Shown piece by piece: positions 61,861-64,000 of a stretch of 64,000 nt of DNA (position 1 is the first letter of the stretch; each line of letters starts with the position of its first letter). The notes beneath the pieces were generated by a model. It saw only the letters and a program-made list of their open reading frames with translations. It was not told where the DNA came from and ran no database searches. This stretch comes from Symbiodinium natans (taxonomy: Eukaryota; Sar; Dinophyceae; Suessiales; Symbiodiniaceae). Position numbers and translations under genes: made by a program. Location of the stretch: the NCBI GenBank assembly GCA_905221605.1, contig CAJNDS010002174.1, positions 428,599 through 492,598 on the forward strand, given 5' to 3'.

Positions 61861-62003
61861 GGAATGACAAAAAAGGAGGCTTGACTGGTGTCTGCTGCTC
61901 ACAAAAGTTCCTGCAAACACCGCTGTACCTGGTCTCCCATGGACCTGCAACTCCAAACCTCTGCTCGAACATCATGGGAAATTCCTACGCCATGAGCCAA
62001 ACG
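61861..62003 (+). CDS. Candidate exon, 47 open codons
   Basis: Frame GNDKKGGLTGVCCSQKFLQT, then PLYLVSHGPATPNLCSNIMG and NSYAMSQT. Splice sites not defined. NSYAMSQ resembles GSYAMSH of the 32773 exon, with a shared 12-nt stretch. Confidence 0.38.
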
Positions 62004-62157
62004 CCCAAACCCTCAAGTCTGACCCTAAAGCCCTAAAGCCTTAAACCTTAAAGCCTTAAATCCCGAAAGTCCTAGAAACCCGATTCCCCAAAGCTCACCC
62101 GACAAGGCTGCAACCCTTACCCCTACACCCTAAACCCTAAACCCTAAACCCTGCAAG

Positions 62158-62235
62158 TTGCCAGAACTCTGCAATCCCCCAGGCTTCCCACCAACGCCGG
62201 GATGGGACGACATGGCGGCCCGGAGAAAAGCCGCG
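62158..62235 (+). CDS. Candidate exon
   Basis: CTGCAAG / LPELCNPPGFPPTPGWDDMA then ARRKAA / GTAGGT. Twenty-six codons, phase 0-0, strong donor. Confidence 0.55.
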
Positions 62236-62856
62236 GTAGGTTTTTCATCTTTAGGGTTTAGGGTGCAAGGCATTTTTTATGAGTGTTTTTCTGGCCCGGG
62301 GGGGGGGGATTTGGGTTGTGGTTTTTGGGGGTTTAGGTTTTTGGGTATTTTGGGTGTTAGGGCTCTAGGACTCTAGGGCTTCGGGACTTTTGTGTTCAAG
62401 GGGCCTAGGGTTCTGGGTTCCAGGATTTTGGGGTTCCTGGATTTGTAGGGTTTTAAAGGGTTCTACGGTTCCAGGCTCTGGGGAGGGTCTGTGAGATCAG
62501 GGCGCCGCGCATTTGGGCGGCACAAGAAGTGCCGCGGTTCAGGGTTTAGGGCCTTTAGGGTTTAGGGTTTAGGGTTTAGGGCTTAGGGTTTAGGGTTTCG
62601 AGCACTTTTTCCGGGCCAAGTGCGAAGCCCAGCCTTCTGGAAGACTTGTAGCTCTATGACCCCCCCCCTCGCCCCCGCCAAGTTACATCTGATACCGAGT
62701 GCAACTTGCAACTCCCCCAACGAATCGGAAAACAGCCGACTGCCTCTTAGAACGGACTGAGGGAATGAGGACATAAGGGGGTATAATGTGCCTGAGCCCC
62801 TCATTCCATCCTACCCTAAACCCTAAACCTTATAAACCCTAGAACCAGTGGGCCAG

Positions 62857-62961
62857 GGTGACGATGTCATAGGAGCGCTTCGGGGCGGACTTCCCCCTGC
62901 CCCGCAGCAGCCGTGGGATTCACGGCCCCAAAGCCCAAGCCATCGATCCAGCTTTCCATAA
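62857..62961 (+). CDS. Candidate exon
   Basis: GGGCCAG / GDDVIGALRGGLPPAPQQPW and a Ser/Pro tail to TAA at 62959, beside an AT microsatellite. Confidence 0.45.
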   Translation, partial: GDDVIGALRGGLPPAPQQPWDSRPQSPSHRSSFP

Positions 62962-63060
62962 CTTTGTATATATATATATATATTTATATATATATGTGTG
63001 GGTTTGCGTGTATATATCTATATCTATATATATATATGTAAATATATACACACGTATGTT
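62960..63060. repeat. AT microsatellite
   Basis: TATATATATATATTTATAT and related runs. Other small AT runs: 100-185, 4587-4660, 49597-49700, 52795-52850, 59555-59595, 63735-63785. Confidence 0.9.
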
Positions 63061-63332
63061 TATTTCACTTTGTAATTCAATGTAGTCTAGGCAGCAGAGA
63101 AACCCGGGACACTCCAAACCTACAGAAGCAGTTCGTCATCAGCGGGACAAGGTGAGGAGCGCACCGGCAAGGCAACCTCAGTGCTAAAAGCTCTGAGCCC
63201 CACAACTCAAGCTGCCAGCAAAAGATGCTAAACCCTAAACCCGAAACCCTAAACCCTAGACCCTAGACCCTAAACCCTAAACCCTAAACCCCAAACCCTA
63301 AACCCTAAACCCTAAACCCTAAATGCCTTGAG

Positions 63333-63427
63333 GTCGCGCCGGAGAGTCCCAAGGCTACCCATGCCCGTACTGAGCAGACGCCCAGTGCAAGTTGTGATCC
63401 CGCCACGCTTACTCTGATTGAGGGCTT
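63333..63427 (+). CDS. Candidate exon
   Basis: After AAATG: CLEVAPESPKATHARTEQTP then ATLTLIEG, before GGCTTGGGGTTTAGGG. CTTGAG at 63337 is the likely acceptor. Confidence 0.45.
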
Positions 63428-63862
63428 GGGGTTTAGGGTTTAAGGTTTAGGGTTTAGGGTTTAGGGTTCAGGGTTTAGGGTTTAGGGTTTAGGGTTTATA
63501 GGGTTTAGGGTTTATCCCTGAACTTTTCGGGCATCCCGTCGCGGAATGCGACAGGACACGCACAGATGGGGTTTAGGGCTCTCTTAGGAAAACTTTTTTT
63601 TTTCGTTTTTTTTGGGGGGGGGGGGGGGGGGTATGAACATTCCTAAGAAACAGCGAAAAAGCATGATTCAGGCTAATCTGCAACCCCCCCCCAAGAACCC
63701 TAAACCCTCCAGGCCAAGAGGGGGGGGGGGGTAGCATATAAATAAATCAGTATATCTATGTATATATATGTCTACATATACATATTTGTGCGTGGAGCTG
63801 TGAGCAGCAACAGTAATCGTTGCGGTTGGGCTTTCAAAGCAAGACGGTGGCGGTCGCAGCAT

Positions 63863-63949
63863 GAGCACAGGGGCCTCAACAATTGCCAATACTATTCCTC
63901 AGGGGTCTTGCGCTATATTATACCCTAGAACCGTAGTCTGATTATTAAG
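63863..63949 (+). CDS. Candidate initial exon near window end
   Basis: GTCGCAG, then ATG: MSTGASTIANTIPQGSCAIL, then YPRTVV to TGA. A minus ORF overlaps. Weak. Confidence 0.28.
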
Positions 63950-64000
63950 GCCCGTCCCTTAAACCTTTAACCCAGAATACTAAAGCCTAAGGCGTTTGGC

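Overview
The window is nuclear DNA of a complex eukaryote, most likely a dinoflagellate (inference, about 0.75). Three observations support this. Telomere-type heptamers (TTTAGGG / CCCTAAA) occur in dozens of interstitial tracts from end to end. Genes are cut into many tiny exons whose introns end in AG and begin with GT or, very often, GC. The one gene I can recognise is an ESRP/hnRNP-F-type RRM protein with a LOTUS-like tail, an arrangement I associate with dinoflagellates from memory. I saw no rRNA, tRNA, CRISPR array, bacterial operon or virus. The interstitial tracts are broken up by unique sequence, so this is not a chromosome end.

Coding sequence is short islands (19-290 bp) between repeat tracts, almost all on the + strand. 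The firmest model is the RRM gene at 41161-53822: eleven exons join in one frame over 12.7 kb, and seven of its ten internal introns have GC donors. Three weaker models come from phase-compatible neighbouring exons: 5182-8691, 10991-15707 and 32773-33635. About sixty further islands are listed as candidate exons; open frame alone is weak evidence at this length, so their confidence is low to moderate.

Layout: 1-5 kb is repeat-dominated with few exons. 5-9 kb holds model A. 10-16 kb holds model B, with a 585-bp inverted-repeat element and an AT microsatellite inside its introns. 16-34 kb is a long run of single candidate exons. 34.7-37.9 kb is (CA)n blocks around an identical 325-bp duplication with a minus-strand ORF. 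38-41 kb is candidate exons with MITEs, one nested in another. 41.1-53.8 kb is the RRM gene, whose largest intron carries a 2.85-kb inverted-repeat transposon with a giant hairpin. 54-64 kb is more candidate exons.

In most introns of the confident gene and of model A, TTTAGGG lies on the donor side and CCCTAAA on the acceptor side, so each transcript could fold telomere-type arms that bring its splice sites together. The telomere-type DNA also behaves as inserted material: one tract sits inside a MITE flanked by a 5-bp duplication. At least six MITE families are present, and one has splice-site-like ends. Together this looks like a genome where telomere-type repeats and MITEs have been a continuing source of intron sequence.
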